DNA of 64,000 nt from Portunus trituberculatus (taxonomy: Eukaryota > Arthropoda > Malacostraca > Decapoda > Portunidae): the NCBI RefSeq assembly GCF_017591435.1, contig NC_059297.1, positions 16,610,677-16,674,676 of the forward strand, read 5' to 3'. Below the pieces are notes generated by a model, which made no database searches, was not told the DNA's origin, and saw only the letters and a program-made list of their open reading frames with translations. Both the position numbers and the translations under genes were made by a program. Below are positions 1 through 63,288 of this stretch, piece after piece; position 1 is the stretch's first letter, and each line of letters starts with the position of its first letter.

Positions 1-27
1 CATACAGGTAGACAGGCAAAAACTCAC

Positions 28-46823
<46,796 letters not shown>

Positions 46824-48686
46824 CTGCAAGGTAAAATACACGAGTGTTATTGATACTGTGATTGTTGTTGGTTTCATTACCTTTTTTTCCAATTACCGAA
46901 GATAAAGCAGGGGAAAAGTGACAAGTTTTTGTGTTAGAGGGATAATCCAGTTCTTTAATCAGATATTTTATTGCTATTATTCTTAGTAATAGTAGTAATA
47001 ATAGTATTAGTATTATTATTAGTAGTAGTAGGAGTTACAATACATTTTTTATTCATAGTTCAGCATTTGGCTATCATGATTATCTTCCCAATCATCATTT
47101 TCATCCCTTCCATGACCACTACCACCACCATCACATCCACCTCCACCACCACAACCTCCACCACCTCCACCACCACCACCACCACCACCACCACCATCGC
47201 CACCACCCCCCTCCTGTTATCATCGCCAAACCATTCAGTCCGACTGGGGAAAAAAGGACGCGGCGCATTTGTCCAGCACTGTTATTTTCCATCGTTATAT
47301 TACACTCATAATTAACAAGTGTGGGCTGCGGATTGTGTGCTTATTTTTCTCATAGCGTATTTTTTAGCGTACCTCTATTTTAATTGGCGTGTAGCCCTCC
47401 TGTATAAATGCGTGAGGGGCGCAGGTTTGAGGTAGGGAGCTTAGGAAAGTGAGAAAAATATAATTTTTGAAGTCTTTTTTTTTCATTCTGTAATTGATAT
47501 AGAAAATCTAGTACCAAATTAAGAGATTTTTCCTTTCATACAAAATGTAAACGAAAACTTGTAGTGTTGTACTTTATTGCATGACAAGGTTATTTACAGG
47601 ACTTTTTTCCACTAAGTAAGTAGTTTGGTAATACCAGCATTAGACAACAGATGATAGTCCATTAATTTGGATAGACTGACGATTGTGTTCTTCACTACCC
47701 CACAAACTTCTGGTTAGTTTCATATAACCATGAAGTTTTCTTACGTTCATCCAGAAGTAGGGTTTCTTATTCTATTTGTGTGGTTTGCCGTGATTGGAGG
47801 GATGGCATGGCTTGCTGATGATGAAGCGAAACGATCATTGTGAGAAATCTGGTCTAATGAATCTAATCACAATAAAGAAAAATTAACTTCAAATAAGGAA
47901 AAAGAGCTGTAAAAAATTATTGAAAAAATAAAAATGAGCTTCCTCACGAAAAACATTAATTTCAGAAATAAAAAATAAATTGATCTCTAAAAACAAAAAT
48001 TACTCTCATCCTGGAAAAATACTAATCAACCTGATCATATCACGGAAAATGAAAACTACTTGATGACCAAATAAAATACAGAATATAATTTATAAATTAA
48101 CTTTATTTAGGAAAGCAAAAATTTACCTGATGACGGACGGATATTAATCAACTTGATTATGGAAAAACAGCACCAACAACAATAAAATCTGAAATGTGAC
48201 AGCAGTACGTAAATGTAACACATATATGATAGTGTGAACTAAAACATAATACAAGCTACGAACATCGTAAATACTATTCAGTTTAGTGTTATGTATGTTA
48301 ACCTCACACATCAACAACAGAAAAACACCTGCAATGACTTGAAGAAAATTTGTTGTGTTTGGAACGCGTGACAAAGACGCCTAGAGGTGAGTGGCGGGAA
48401 GTAAACATGCATTTGATTTGTTGAGTTATCGTTTGAAATTGTGGCATATGTTAGCACGCTTTAAATATGTCGCACTCGCTTTCAATATATTCACTGCAAG
48501 TAGTTTTAGTAGTAACTGTAATCCTATGTAAAATGATCCCTACCCTACCTGCCTTACGAATGCAATTGCTTCATGATTTCCACTTGCTACAGTAAAGGCG
48601 AAGTGACAAGGATTTCAAGCTTAACACTTCCTTTGTGATAACTGCCTTTCAGCCTCATTTGTACTGTACAGTTATAAGTTGTCTAC

Positions 48687-48900
<214 letters not shown>

Positions 48901-49029
48901 CATGTATTTCGCTCTATGCTAGAGAAAATTAGCATGTCGTTTTCTTTATACTTCTGTTTTTTTTTGTTTGTTTATTTTTGCTATTGATATCTTTTTCTTT
49001 TCATTTTTCGATAATTAGTGTCCCCATAT

Positions 49030-49130
49030 TTTTCTTCCTCCTTTTCTTCTTCTTCTTCTTCTTCTTCTTCTTCTTCTTCTTCTTGTTCTTGTTGTTGTTC
49101 TTCTTCTTCTTTTTCTTCTTCTTCTTCTCC
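49030..49130. repeat. (TTC)n triplets
   Basis: About 100 bp of TTC with TTG interruptions. Confidence 0.93.
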
Positions 49131-49736
49131 TTGTGAATATGTTATTGATATTGATCTCCCTCGCATATGCGTACAAAATTAGCCAAAACAAGAGCCATGA
49201 CAACATAAAAAAGACAAACAAGTACATACTTCCATCAATGCACAATGCTGAAATGACACACAGTTCAATAGAATGACAATGCTTCCTCCATACATACACT
49301 CCCTTCACTTCTTCAAACCTACGTACGTATGTCACTAATTTAGACTCCAGCACGACACGGAAACTCAAACCGATTACCCTCCCCTGCACTCCCATTCCCC
49401 CTTCCCCCACGTCCCGATCTATAGGGAATTTAATTTTGAAGGTTCTGCTGCAGAGTAATGACCTGTTGCTATCGTTGGCCCTTTGTGTTCCTCGGTAAGC
49501 CAATCACTGCGTCGGGTTTCTTACGGAATGAAGCCTTTGTTGCCCGAGTCTTGGAAAAGATTAGTTAGACCTGAGAGGAAAGGCAAGGCTAGGTAGGGAC
49601 GAGGAAAATATAAACTTAAAGGTATAACAGTAAATAATTGTATGAAAAACTGTTGATTGAATATTATATGAGTTTTTCACCGTAATTTGCTTTTTGGGGT
49701 CATAATTGGTTTCATATCGCACACATGCACACACAA

Positions 49737-49739
<3 letters not shown>

Positions 49740-49823
<84 letters not shown>
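49740..49823. repeat. (AC)n microsatellite
   Basis: About 84 bp of AC. Confidence 0.97.
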
Positions 49824-49824
<1 letters not shown>

Positions 49825-50143
49825 CCTCCAAAGCATCTCCCTAATAGTTAGTAAATACAGATAATGCCTACGTCCGTACCGCGTCTCTTGCTTCAGACTG
49901 GGCAGAGCCATTCATATCAACAAGCCTCGTGAGTCAACAAATCTATGTTTGTTTTTTTTCTTCATGTTCTTTTTATGCCCTTCTTTTCCTTGCAGTCTTC
50001 CTACATACTATTATATCAAGCTTGATTTGGGACTAGGAAGTAATTTATTTTATCTTGCATTGTTCAGGTATATACTATGCATTATATATGTATGTAGGTA
50101 TGTTTGTATGTTGGATATGAATGTCTGTGTGGCAATAGTGGTG

Positions 50144-50355
<212 letters not shown>

Positions 50356-52071
50356 TGCTTTAGATGAAATAGTGTAGCAATATAGCTTATCACAAACAAT
50401 CTCGTAAAAGCAGAAAGGTCTGTTCCGTTCGTTCTTTCTTTATTTTCCTTTGTATTCCCACTCTTCCCTACACACTCCATGCTGCAGCTGAGCTCCTCTC
50501 TCCTCCATTTCACCTCGACTCTTTTCCCCGGCCTGAGTGGTAGACGTGTAGGTTTGAGGGGACTCACACTCCCCTCCTCCAAGTGTCCTCTGCTGACTGG
50601 CTGGTCCACCTTTATAGAATTGGTCTTCATCTTATTTTTTTTATTATTTCCTTTACAAACTGATCATTTACAGGATTCACATGCACTATATACGCAGTGA
50701 ATTATTATCATTATTTGAGCGTTGGCCACCTTGGAGCGCTATCATTGTGAATTTAATATATGTTTCTGGTTTTGAATATTACTGTATTGGTTGAGGGATT
50801 CCACACTTGAGCATCCTGCGCCATTATATTCTGCAATATAATTCAGAAAACGAATCGTAGACATTTTTATTCATTCTTATTCGTAAACACGACCAGAGCG
50901 GAAAAAAATAGCAAATCTTTTCTTTCTTTTATTTTCATTTTTCTCTTTTTTTTATAGCCATGCAAAAATATGTTAAATACACTGCAGTTTAAATACAGTA
51001 TTCATAACTATGCGAGTTTTCATTTACTTTACATTTATTCTTATTTTGTAACACTTCCGGGATACGAAACTAAATAAATCCTATTCCTTTATTCTTCATT
51101 TTCCTGTATTAAAAAAAATCATGGAAAAGATACGCTAAATGAATAAGATACAGACACAGAATTTCATAAATGACAGGAGCCATGAACACCCTTACTAGCC
51201 GAGATTCAGGCAAAACATGCGTTAAAAAATAGGTATTGTCATAATTTTTTAATATTATAAGATGACAGAGTGGATTTGTGTTGAAAAGGGATTACATCTT
51301 CTGAACTAATAACATGCTACACCTACCCACCGTGTCGTCCTTAACCTCCTCTCAGTTGTCAGGTTTTGTTAGCAGACTCAGGTGACTTAAGATTCAGAGA
51401 AAGCATAATACGGTAAATATTAATGCAAAAGTTTATTTGACGTATGTGTGCTGTTGTTGGCACTTCAAATATCTACGAAATATACCTGAAATATTTACAT
51501 GTCCATTTTTATTTCGAGGTCTAATACAGACTATACAGGCAACCGATTAAGTCTTCTCTTCGTATATAAATCACCAAAAGGGAGAGGGGACGTCCAGTTG
51601 TAAGACCCGTACTGTATCACATGCCAGAATATGCGAAAAAAAATACATTCCTTAAATTCTTGCAGTCTCTATGTCCACGATATATAGGACAGCCAAATAA
51701 TGCTTCGCTTCAAGTTCTATTTCACTCGTGGGAGCGTGGATGTGGTGGCCAGTCCGTCTTCTTATTCACATGTGTATTCCTGTCTGTCTGTGTGAAGTTT
51801 TTGCCTCTACTATCACACACCTATCAGAGAATGGACAGTGTGAGTTATTATAGACAGCCTTGTAAAGATATAGTTCATAGTTATTTGTTTTTCTTTTGTG
51901 CTGGTTTGTGTGTGTCAGTGCATGTAGGAGCCTCGTTTGCCTCTCAGTCTGGCTGTCTGTCCTGTGGTCACGCGTGTTATGTCTACATTGAGGTGCGTCA
52001 CATGTCTCGCCTGTTCACGACGTTCATACATATTCCACTCAGTTAATTGCGCCTACACACCTGCCACCTAG

Positions 52072-52086
52072 ACACACACACACACG

Positions 52087-52185
<99 letters not shown>

Positions 52186-52326
52186 TCACATTCATACATG
52201 CAACTATTCCTTTAGTTAACTGGTTGGCTAGTTGCTTAGTTCAGTTGTGTTCTTGGAAAATAAAAATATTGCAGAGAAATATGAAGACAATGTATATTTA
52301 CTATTTCCTACCTACGTACCTACCCA

Positions 52327-52399
<73 letters not shown>
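52072..52399. repeat. Two (AC)n microsatellites
   Basis: (AC)n at about 52072-52184 (one GTAT interruption near the start) and 52328-52399. Confidence 0.96.
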
Positions 52400-52402
<3 letters not shown>

Positions 52403-52711
52403 AAACTACACTCTACATTACCCACGTTCAATAATTACCTCCCTTCAACCCACATCTTCAGACCATCTCTTCTAACCCCACTTCTTATCCATCACTTGCC
52501 TCATCCCACCCTTGCCTATTCATCTCCTCCCCTAACCACAATCTCCACCGTGCCTCTCCCCTTCCCCATCACTCCTCAAGCCTCTTTGGAATACCCACAT
52601 TTTCCTGAGACAACACGGCAAGGTTTTTTTTTATTCGCAATCCTTTCTCCTTTCCTGCCGTTTATTTTTGAGCTGAGGGAGACTGAGGAAGGATGACAAG
52701 AAACGAGGGAG

Positions 52712-52894
<183 letters not shown>

Positions 52895-54167
52895 GACATT
52901 AGGAAGAAAACATAAAGAAATTGATTGAAGGAAAAGAGAAATAAGGAAATAGTGAATGGAACCAAGATTTGAGATATGTACGTGAATTTTGTGATGGCTA
53001 TGGAAGGACACACAAGCCAATAACAACACATGCTATAGAGAGATCTCACTGTGTTTCCCGGCGTGTACTCTAAGTAAAAAAGATTAAAACAACTTTCATT
53101 CACGTCCAGTTGCCCAAATATATGCCAGCCTTCAGGTTCATAATTGACACGTTCTACATACAGAAGAAGGATAAAAAACACACATATACGAAAACATGTC
53201 AAATCACTTCGTCCAGAAAAGAAGAAAAGCTTTTATCGTGTATGTATGCGTGTAAGAATCATACATATTTATTATTCAAACTGAAAACACAAGAAAATAT
53301 TACTTGATCCCCTGACAAAATATTCCACTACAAGTTCAGCAAATGTCACACCCTCGGACTATCTTAATAAAGCATGACATTGCACGCATCCCTGGGTGTT
53401 GATTTATACAGGGAGTAAAAGAACGCGTGAAGGCAAAGAAGTGTGCCGAAGGTAAAGTAATACAGGCTGGAGGAAAGAGAGGGAGTGGCGAGAAGCATTC
53501 TAATCAGAAGTACAAACCGATACATAGTCAAAGCAAATGAGTAGTTGTAATGTTTGGAGAACAGAGAAACGAGAATATTGAAGAACAAGAAAAAATTGAG
53601 AAAGAAAAACAAGAAATATAAGAACAGAAGAGACGGAAGAAGAGGAGAAAGAGGAAAAGTAAATAAGAAATGAAAAAGAACAACAACGACAAAAACTAAA
53701 TCAACAAGAACAACAATAACAACAAGGCAAATATGAAGACAAAGAAAAAGAAAACACAACACAACAGAGGCCACAAGGTGAACAAGCAGAAACAGACGCG
53801 TTGTCCCTTGCGAGAAAGAGGAAGAGGAGGAATAGAAGAGAATAAAAGGAGTAGCAGTAGTCAGAAAAGCAAGAAGAGGAAGAGGAGGACGAGGAAGAAG
53901 AGGAGTACGAGGAAGAAGAGGAGGAGGAGAAGAGGAAATCAAATTGAAGGAAGCGACAGGCAAAGGAGCGCAACTGAATACGAATCACGCGTGGAGGTGG
54001 TGGTTGTGTTTGAAAGCTGGCGGTGGCTGACTGACGGAGGCCTGGAGCTGCTGACGAGGCTGACGGGGCTGCAGGAGGCCAATGTAGCGCTGCATGAGAA
54101 TGATTCAGATTGACGTTAATTAAATCCCAGCCTCTATCATTATTTTTCTCTCTGTTATTACATATGG

Positions 54168-54894
<727 letters not shown>

Positions 54895-55673
54895 AACGTA
54901 TTTATTACTATGTGTATTTCTTCTACTTTCTCTATAGCTACGATATTTGCCGTTATTCTTAAATGTCCTGCTGCCATATAACTATAGCACCACCATCACC
55001 ACCTCCACTACCGTCACCACCTCCATCACCACTATCACCACCATCAACAACAACAGCAAGAAATTAGCTAATATACTGTTTTTGTTAATTATCCAGTGAT
55101 CTTTTTCTTCTTGCCAGCTTTGTTGCAACTTCTACTTTCCTTATCCTCTTTCTTATCACTATTGAATCTTCCGTTGTTATCATTGCTTACCTTTTATTGC
55201 TACAATTAATGTTACCATCAGATTTTTATTTGTCGAAAATGTTAATTGTATCGTATTATCTGCGCGAATATTGTTACTACATATATATTTAGAATACAAA
55301 ACAATATAGATAGCGAAGAAAGAAAGCAATAATGTAAATAGTTAGTATGCTGGCACATAGCAACTCTTTTATAGTATTATATATATTTCTCTATCTATAG
55401 CAATTTGTCCATTCCTTTTTTTCTATCCCTAAACTCATCTATTATTTTTCTTTTTATTCGGTATTAACAACTTCATTACTGAGTCTATCCCCGTATTGGA
55501 TGTTTGTGTCGTAGTTCACTATCTCTCTCTTAGGGCTTGGAGAGGCTGGTAATGGTCCTAGTGCGTCTTTAACACTAAGACCACTTCGGTAAAGTGAGGC
55601 ACAGTCACTGCAGTGTAGAGTCTGGAGACGTTATGCCAACTCACCCCGAGGCTACTCGTGTCCTAGATTCAAA

Positions 55674-55675
<2 letters not shown>

Positions 55676-55736
<61 letters not shown>
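55676..55736. repeat. (TC)n microsatellite
   Basis: About 61 bp of TC. Confidence 0.97.
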
Positions 55737-55744
<8 letters not shown>

Positions 55745-57136
55745 ACTTTTTTTATTCTTTCCACACTTCATATCTTCTAGCATATAGATAAACAATGTCA
55801 AATGGTGGTCTGTAGTGATAAAGAACGTCATGTCAGTACACATCGACACTGGCTTTACTGATCGATCTTTAACGCCTTAAGAATAAACGTTGACACTGGA
55901 GACAGATTCTATATCTATTACTTTGTAGAGTGTTCTGACAGATAAAAGACATAAACATTTTCAGCATAAACAGTGAGAGATATATCAGTCCGTGGCAGTT
56001 AAGTTCATATACTGTGGCTGTCGTTTTTCTGACTCATTAAATGGTACAGCAATTCTACCACAACCAAACGCCATCACTACCTTCATAACCACCAACTCTT
56101 ACTGACCTGCCCATCATCACCACAACCACCACCACCACCACCACTGCGACCCTAACCCTACCTAGTAAAGTGAACTTCCCGTAAGATGAAGTTCGCTCAA
56201 GGGGCACCACAGGGCTGGGGGCAAGGGACCTGGGGAACTATACACCAAAGTTATAAGTATCGGCCTCCGTGCTCTGTGGCTCTCAGGTGGGCTGCTGCAG
56301 GGGCGGGAAGGAGGGAGGGCGTCTCATACCACCTGGCCGATCCCTTCCACTCCATTCCTCCTACTCTGCTGTTCATGGAACCCTACCCGTCTGCTTGCCT
56401 GGTTGCCTGCTTGCCTGCCTACCTGCCTGCTTACTCTTGGTCAGCTGTTGCTGCTATTTCCTGTTGTTCTGTCGTTGGGTCGAAGAAGCTTGAGAGTGCC
56501 TAGTTCGGCTCTCAAGAGGGAAAGACCGGAGTTTTGCCTTTTGCATGTTGGACTGGTACATACGCGTGGCGACTTGCACGAACACTCGGAGTTTAGAGTT
56601 TTTCTGCTGTGACCTTCAACATTTTTTTTCCTCGGTTTTGTCCGGTTTTATTTTTCGAGTGTGGTGGCAGGCGTGTGGCAGCTGTCGCCGTTGTCGCTTA
56701 CATTAGAGTGCAGGTGAAATTAGAACTATTTTTCTCGTGCAATGTTGCAGTTAATCAAAAAGATAATTATGGATAGGATTTGATTTAGACGCAATATTTC
56801 CTTTTGTGCTAAAACAAAGCAATCAAGTCTTAATTGCAGTGAAATAAAAATAGCTCTTAATTATTTCAATGAACGCGCGAGCAAAAAGAATCTGGATTAG
56901 AAAGAAAAGAGATAGTTTGCCAGGGAGTTATTTTATTCTATTGTGTGAATATGTCGATCCAGTATTCCACGTACCCGCTACTTTTCCCTTTTGACTGAAT
57001 TCTCCACGAGTTTTCCCTCTCTCCGGGAAGCCACAAGTCCACTCATTAACTTTGAGCTACAGGTTAATGAGGCCGGAGGGCGAGAGGGTGAGAGGGAGGG
57101 ATTAGGGCGCTTGGAGCTGGCAAGTAAGAGGCAGAG

Positions 57137-57172
57137 TAGGAGGAGGAGGAGGAGGAGGAGGAGGAGGAGGAG
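57137..57172. repeat. (AGG)n triplets
   Basis: About 36 bp of AGG in a G/A-rich neighbourhood. Confidence 0.9.
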
Positions 57173-58311
57173 CGAGCAGGTCCTGATTACCAAGGAGCTG
57201 TCGGGGTTCCAGGGAGAGCGGAGAGCAAGACTGATGAAAGGAAGGGAAATTATGTGCTTAGCCTCCTGCCTTCACTATCAAGCGGTGAAGCGTCTTGAGG
57301 CTGACTGGCAGAAAAATCGCTTGAAAAAAAAAAAACTCTTGGTTATCAGAGGGCTGCGGGAGGAGAGATATTTTTTTCAACGCATTATCATAGTGAAATG
57401 TTGCACCGTAAGAAGACAGTGCATGCTGGATATTAATAGGATGTAGAGAAAAAAAAATCTGGTTTAAGATTATATATGGTAGTTTTGTGCAGTTTGAAGT
57501 GAATGGAAGTTTCTATGATAATGAGAATAAGGAGAGAAAGAGAACTTTTTATCTTACCAACAGGAGGAAAATTATAGTTGGCATGCCATTTCTAAAGCAA
57601 CCATGGTGAATTTAAGCTGTACAAGAACAGTAGATTTAAGATTCTAAGAATAAGCAGAAAGCAGCGTAATTTGAACACCGTACATGAGGAGAGACTGTTT
57701 CTGCAAGCCAAGATATGATGAAAATTTAGATGCAGATGAAATTAGTGCATTGTAGATTATAAAAAGTTATATGAAACATCTTATCATGACCACCACGCAG
57801 AAGAACGTCATAAGTAAGAAGGCAAGGGGAGATATGATGAAGATTTAGTTTTCCTCCACATCAAATTCGTACTTTTAATACTGTAAAAGAATAGAGAAGG
57901 GAATTATTGCAGCACAGTGGAAGTAAGCCTCTTATAAGGTTTTGTGATAATTAGGGGAAATCCTCGCCAAAGTTTTACGTGTACTTAATAATTTGCGGCA
58001 AGTTACCTCTCTCGCGCCATCCTCCGCACAGTTTCAGTTAGGCAGCTGGATATTTTTCTCGGATGCATTCTATTTTTAAACTTAAATTAGCTAATGCAGT
58101 TTTATTTTTTTCTCTGCGTTAGGGTGATCACGAGGGTGTTTGTCGAGGTGGAACACGTTATGCCGGTGCTAGGGGAAGGTGTTTGGAGTGGCCAGCACCG
58201 GGCCCAGCAAAACAACACGTCCGGGAGTGTCTTCTCTTTCTCCCTCGCTATGTTTTGGGGCCGGAAATGTTCCAAGGGACGAGAATATGCTTCTTGGACA
58301 TTATTTTCTTC

Positions 58312-58346
<35 letters not shown>

Positions 58347-58438
58347 CTCTTCTTCCTCCTCCTCCACTACTTCCTAATCCTAATCCTCTTCCTACTCTTG
58401 CTCCACATTTTTCTGTGCAACTCTCCACCAAATGATTT

Positions 58439-58564
<126 letters not shown>

Positions 58565-58999
58565 CAAGATAGCAAATATACGCGGATACTAAAGACATTG
58601 CTAGTCCTGTCAGAAAAAAAATCCTTAATTCTCTGTTGCTCATTAGAGAGTAATAAGGCTAATATTGGAACAGTCATTAGGCATCATTCTGAACTCTTAC
58701 AAGAATAAAGATAAGATAAATTTAACCTGGCTATATTCAAATAAATAATTATATATTTAACCTGAAGGATTTAGCAAACAAAAATGAAGGGTCTGAAATG
58801 GCGGGGAAGAACCATCTTGCCTCTCATTTTGACATGAGTATATTGTGGTTGGCTGGAGTCCGTAATTCCAGACGCTACATCATTACCGTGCGCACTGAGT
58901 CATTACGTCTTCCCCGGCGCGGAAACACAGACCGTGTCACATAATGTTGATACAATTCTCATTAGATCAAATGTGTACAACACATGGTTACCAGATGAC

Positions 59000-59000
<1 letters not shown>

Positions 59001-59054
<54 letters not shown>
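59001..59054. repeat. (GT)n microsatellite
   Basis: About 54 bp of GT. Confidence 0.97.
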
Positions 59055-59058
<4 letters not shown>

Positions 59059-61112
59059 TGTGTGCGTGTACATAGATAAAAAATAAGATATAACTTATAA
59101 ACTCTACTTCAAGATTAAAATAAAGTGAGGTGTGTGATGCACACTGAATACTGGCATGTTATGATAATAAAAAGAATAACAAGTAGGAGAAGAGGAATTT
59201 ATTGCAGCATAAAATTCACTGGGTATGTACTGAAGTAGCCTTGATATCTAAAAATATAATGAAAAGCTTTTTGAAAAAAGTCAGTTACTTTTTTCCATTT
59301 CAACCAGATACAACTTTGCTTTGATTTTTTTTATTTACAACCTCTATTCAGAGATCAATATATAGGGAAAATTCTGAATTTTTATTTTATATGTGTATTT
59401 TTTTACAGAATACAATACTTATGCAAACAAAATGACCCTTACCTCAATGCTCAAAGCATTTCGATCTATCAATAACAGAGTTTGTGAAAATAAAATACTC
59501 ATTATTTTCACACGATCTTCAACATTTTTCTGTTGAAGTTAAGAAGAAGAATGAAGACAATGTTACGTGGTGGTCTCTCAAACTCAACCACAGTGGAACT
59601 TGTCATATTTCTCTTCGAACCACACAGGGCAGGAAAGGAATAGATCTTTTTCTTTTTTCTTTTTTTTTTTTGTTATTCACTGTGACAGATACTATGAAAC
59701 TAATTATGATTAACGCTTCCATGCATTGACGCCTTCCATCATGAGCGCTTACTTACCAGTAATGTGGAGACCCACGGTGTGAAATTTATGAGCAGATCTG
59801 AATAACTAATGAGTGCGAGCTTCAAGTGAAACTGAGTGGATTGCCTTAGACTTGGTGGTTACCATCATCACCATCATCATCACCATCATTGTTGTCATCG
59901 AGATGTTTCTGCGAAATTAAGAAGTTCAGCATATTCTCCCTTCCCCAACAGACTTCTTCCTCTCATCTCTATCGCCTACAACATCCCTGATCACCAAATC
60001 GAAACTTCACATCTAACCATCCCGATCGAATTCTCTTCCCACTGTGCCTTTTTTCACCATTACATGATAAATCAACATCAGTACCTTTTTGAATTAAAAA
60101 CTAGTGCAGCAGAGGTCTAAACCGCTTCATTTTTCCATTTCAGCTTTTCGTTGGTAAGCCACATGAGTATTAAAGAGTTAACCCCGCCGCACCGATGGAC
60201 TGTTGGTAGGGAGCGTTAAATACCTTTCAATATTAACAAACGTCAGGGTTCTCACGCGAGCGGTCAAATCCCAAAATTGCATTTCGTAGCCGTGCAACAC
60301 GCTATCAGTTGAAAACGCTGTCAAGGTGTCATGCAGAATTTAATTCAGCAACAAAATAATCTACGAGGAAAGCTGGAAATGGGAAAGGTAACAGGTGATA
60401 CATAAATGTATAGAATCTACATGAAAGGAATGTCGGAAAATACGTTTGTTTAAAAAGTAAAACATGATGGAAGAGGATGTTTTATAGCGTCTCTCAATCA
60501 TCCGGTAACATTAAAAGTAAGAATTATTAGTGTGGCGGTAAAGTCCAGACAAGAAAACAACACACGGATAAAAATGTGGGACTGATACATTAGTTAAGAG
60601 TATGTAGATCACTTTAACTCTTAAATTTTGTAAGTTCTTAAGTCTGAGAGTTTACTCATAATTTGAGAAAGCACTACAAAGTGAAAAGCAGACCTTTTAT
60701 CGCTTATTGTTTTACGCTCAGTAGAATAACTTAAGTCTATTCAAATATGTAAAGACAATTCCTATCATTGATAATCATGCAAGTTGAGCTGTGAATATAC
60801 AAAGAAAAAAAACGGAGGAAACATAAGTAAAACTAGTGAAAACAAATGTAACACAAAGCATTTTAATTCTCTCGATTATAAAATAGTAACACGACATATT
60901 TGTTTTGAAATCTTCCACATTCTTTCATGCATTCTTTTTTTTTCTTCCTTTTTTATTTTCTTTTTTGCGAAAATGATATAAAACTACGAGCTTTCTAATT
61001 AACACTTCAAGATTTCGCTCTGCATACTATTTTTCAAATCAAAAGGAAAAAAATATTAAGTTTTGTGTTCAAATAATGTAATTACAGACAACACATGAAG
61101 AACACACGCATG

Positions 61113-61115
<3 letters not shown>

Positions 61116-61198
<83 letters not shown>

Positions 61199-61296
61199 GA
61201 GGAGGAGGAGAGGGTAAAGAATGTTCGGTAGTTTGTGTTCTCTTTGCAACTTTCCTGCAAACCATCTCTGCGAACATTTATTTGCTGTGTCAACGT

Positions 61297-61375
<79 letters not shown>
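61116..61375. repeat. (AC)n-(GA)n compound and (TC)n
   Basis: (AC)n at about 61116-61154 joins (GA)n at 61154-61195. After about 108 bp of unique DNA, (TC)n runs 61304-61375. The GA and TC blocks are inverted with respect to each other. Confidence 0.96.
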
Positions 61376-61377
<2 letters not shown>

Positions 61378-61479
61378 CCACTCGTTCGTGAAATGAGCGA
61401 CACACAAGTACTGGCCCTCACACGCTAAAGACACGCCCACCCTTTCTCACACGATTTATGCTGCCACCTTGAGCCGCTA

Positions 61480-61725
61480 ACTCCTCCTTCTCCTCCTCCT
61501 CCACCTCTTCCTCCTCCTCCACCTCTTCCTCCTCCTCCTCCTCCTCCTCCTCCTCCTCCTCCTCCTCCTCCTCCTCCTCCTCCTCCTTATCAATAATTGT
61601 CGTAGATTCCTATTTGTTTTTTACTTTAGTGTTGTTAATGTTGTTTTCCTTGTTTTTTTTTCTTTTCATTCTTTATCTCCTTCCTTCTCTATTTTGTTGT
61701 CAGCTTTGTTTTTATCATCATCATT

Positions 61726-61764
<39 letters not shown>

Positions 61765-61850
61765 GTTATCCTTGTGGTCTTCTATTTTTTCTTTCTTATT
61801 TTTCTTCTTCTTCTTCTTCTTCTTCTTCTTCTTCTTCTTCTTCTTTTTTC
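61480..61850. repeat. Triplet repeats (TCC)n, (CAT)n, (TTC)n
   Basis: (TCC)n at about 61480-61588, (CAT)n at about 61715-61765, (TTC)n at about 61801-61846, in pyrimidine-rich DNA continuing to about 62100. Confidence 0.94.
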
Positions 61851-62257
61851 CTCCTCTTCCTCTTTATTCTTCTACTACTTTATTTTCCATCTCTTTCTCC
61901 AGCACAAACATCAGTCTCGCATTCCTTTTCTTCTTCTCCACCTCCTCACTCCATCTGTACTTCCTCCTCCTCCTGTTTCCTTATATATATTTTTTCTGTA
62001 ACATCACTTGGAATACCAGCTCCATTTCTTACTCCTCTTCCTTTTCTGCCTCCTCTTCCTCCTTCTCCTCCTCCTCTAGCCTCTCCACCGTCACTTTACC
62101 TCTTCCCGCCACCATATCACTCTTGCCAGAAAACACCGCAATCAGCCACCCTATCAACACTTACGCTTGATGCAGACTCTAACAATACTGTATTTTTTTC
62201 TTTTCTGCATCGCCGGGTACTGATAACTGAGGCGCGATTGACAGCAGGTAACTGGTG

Positions 62258-62621
<364 letters not shown>

Positions 62622-62779
62622 AGCCCAGCACTTCCTCAGAACCCCCAAAGTCACATGAAGAAAGGCCATACACTAAGGTGCCACAGCTTCACTTGTACCT
62701 TTTGTGAGTATAATATGTTGTAAGAAACTACGTGTTTTTTTTAGGCAGAATGTCACCGTGCTCCTATTCATCCACTACC

Positions 62780-63060
62780 TCCTCCTCCTCCTCCTCCTCC
62801 TCCTCTTCCTCCTCCACCTCCTCCTCCTCCTCCTCCTCCTCTTCCTCCTCTTCCTCCTCTTCCTCCTCTTCCTCCTCCTCTTCCTAACTTCACGCCCTCA
62901 CGCCCACACACTCCCACTATAAACTGCTGTCTCTCCCTTCTCTCCTTCTCTCTTTCTTCCTTTCGCGACCACTGCTGTGTTTTCCTTTCATCTCCTACCT
63001 CTTCGCCTCCTCCTCCTCCTCCTCCTCCTCCTCCTTCTCCTTCCCCTCCTCCTCCACCTC
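62780..63060. repeat. (TCC)n triplets
   Basis: TCC/TTCC at about 62780-62885 and (TCC)n at about 63007-63058. Confidence 0.94.
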
Positions 63061-63215
63061 TTACTACCTACCAGTCGCCGAGTCACTTGATCTCTCCACA
63101 AGTTACTATCCACCCAAAGGTTATATTTCCCCTGGGACGCAGTACAATTTTCAAATATTCCCACCATATCTTGTTCTTCTCCTCTTGCTTTTCTTTTTAC
63201 GCTTTCCGTCACGGT

Positions 63216-63220
<5 letters not shown>

Positions 63221-63285
<65 letters not shown>
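63221..63285. repeat. (GA)n microsatellite
   Basis: About 65 bp of GA. ACC/CAC triplets follow at about 63386-63430, and the window ends in (TCC)n. Confidence 0.96.

Positions 63286-63288
<3 letters not shown>

Noticed and set aside
50550..50640. Minus-strand ATG frame ending at a donor-like gtgagt
   Set aside because: The peptide is hydrophilic, not a signal peptide, it ends in the wrong phase for exon 46691-46823, and an A-rich tract precedes it.
59745..59800. Possible 5' exon for the sidestep-like gene ending at a strong minus-strand donor (gtaagt)
   Set aside because: The phase would fit, but the peptide is not a signal sequence, a stop lies just upstream and the acceptor is weak.
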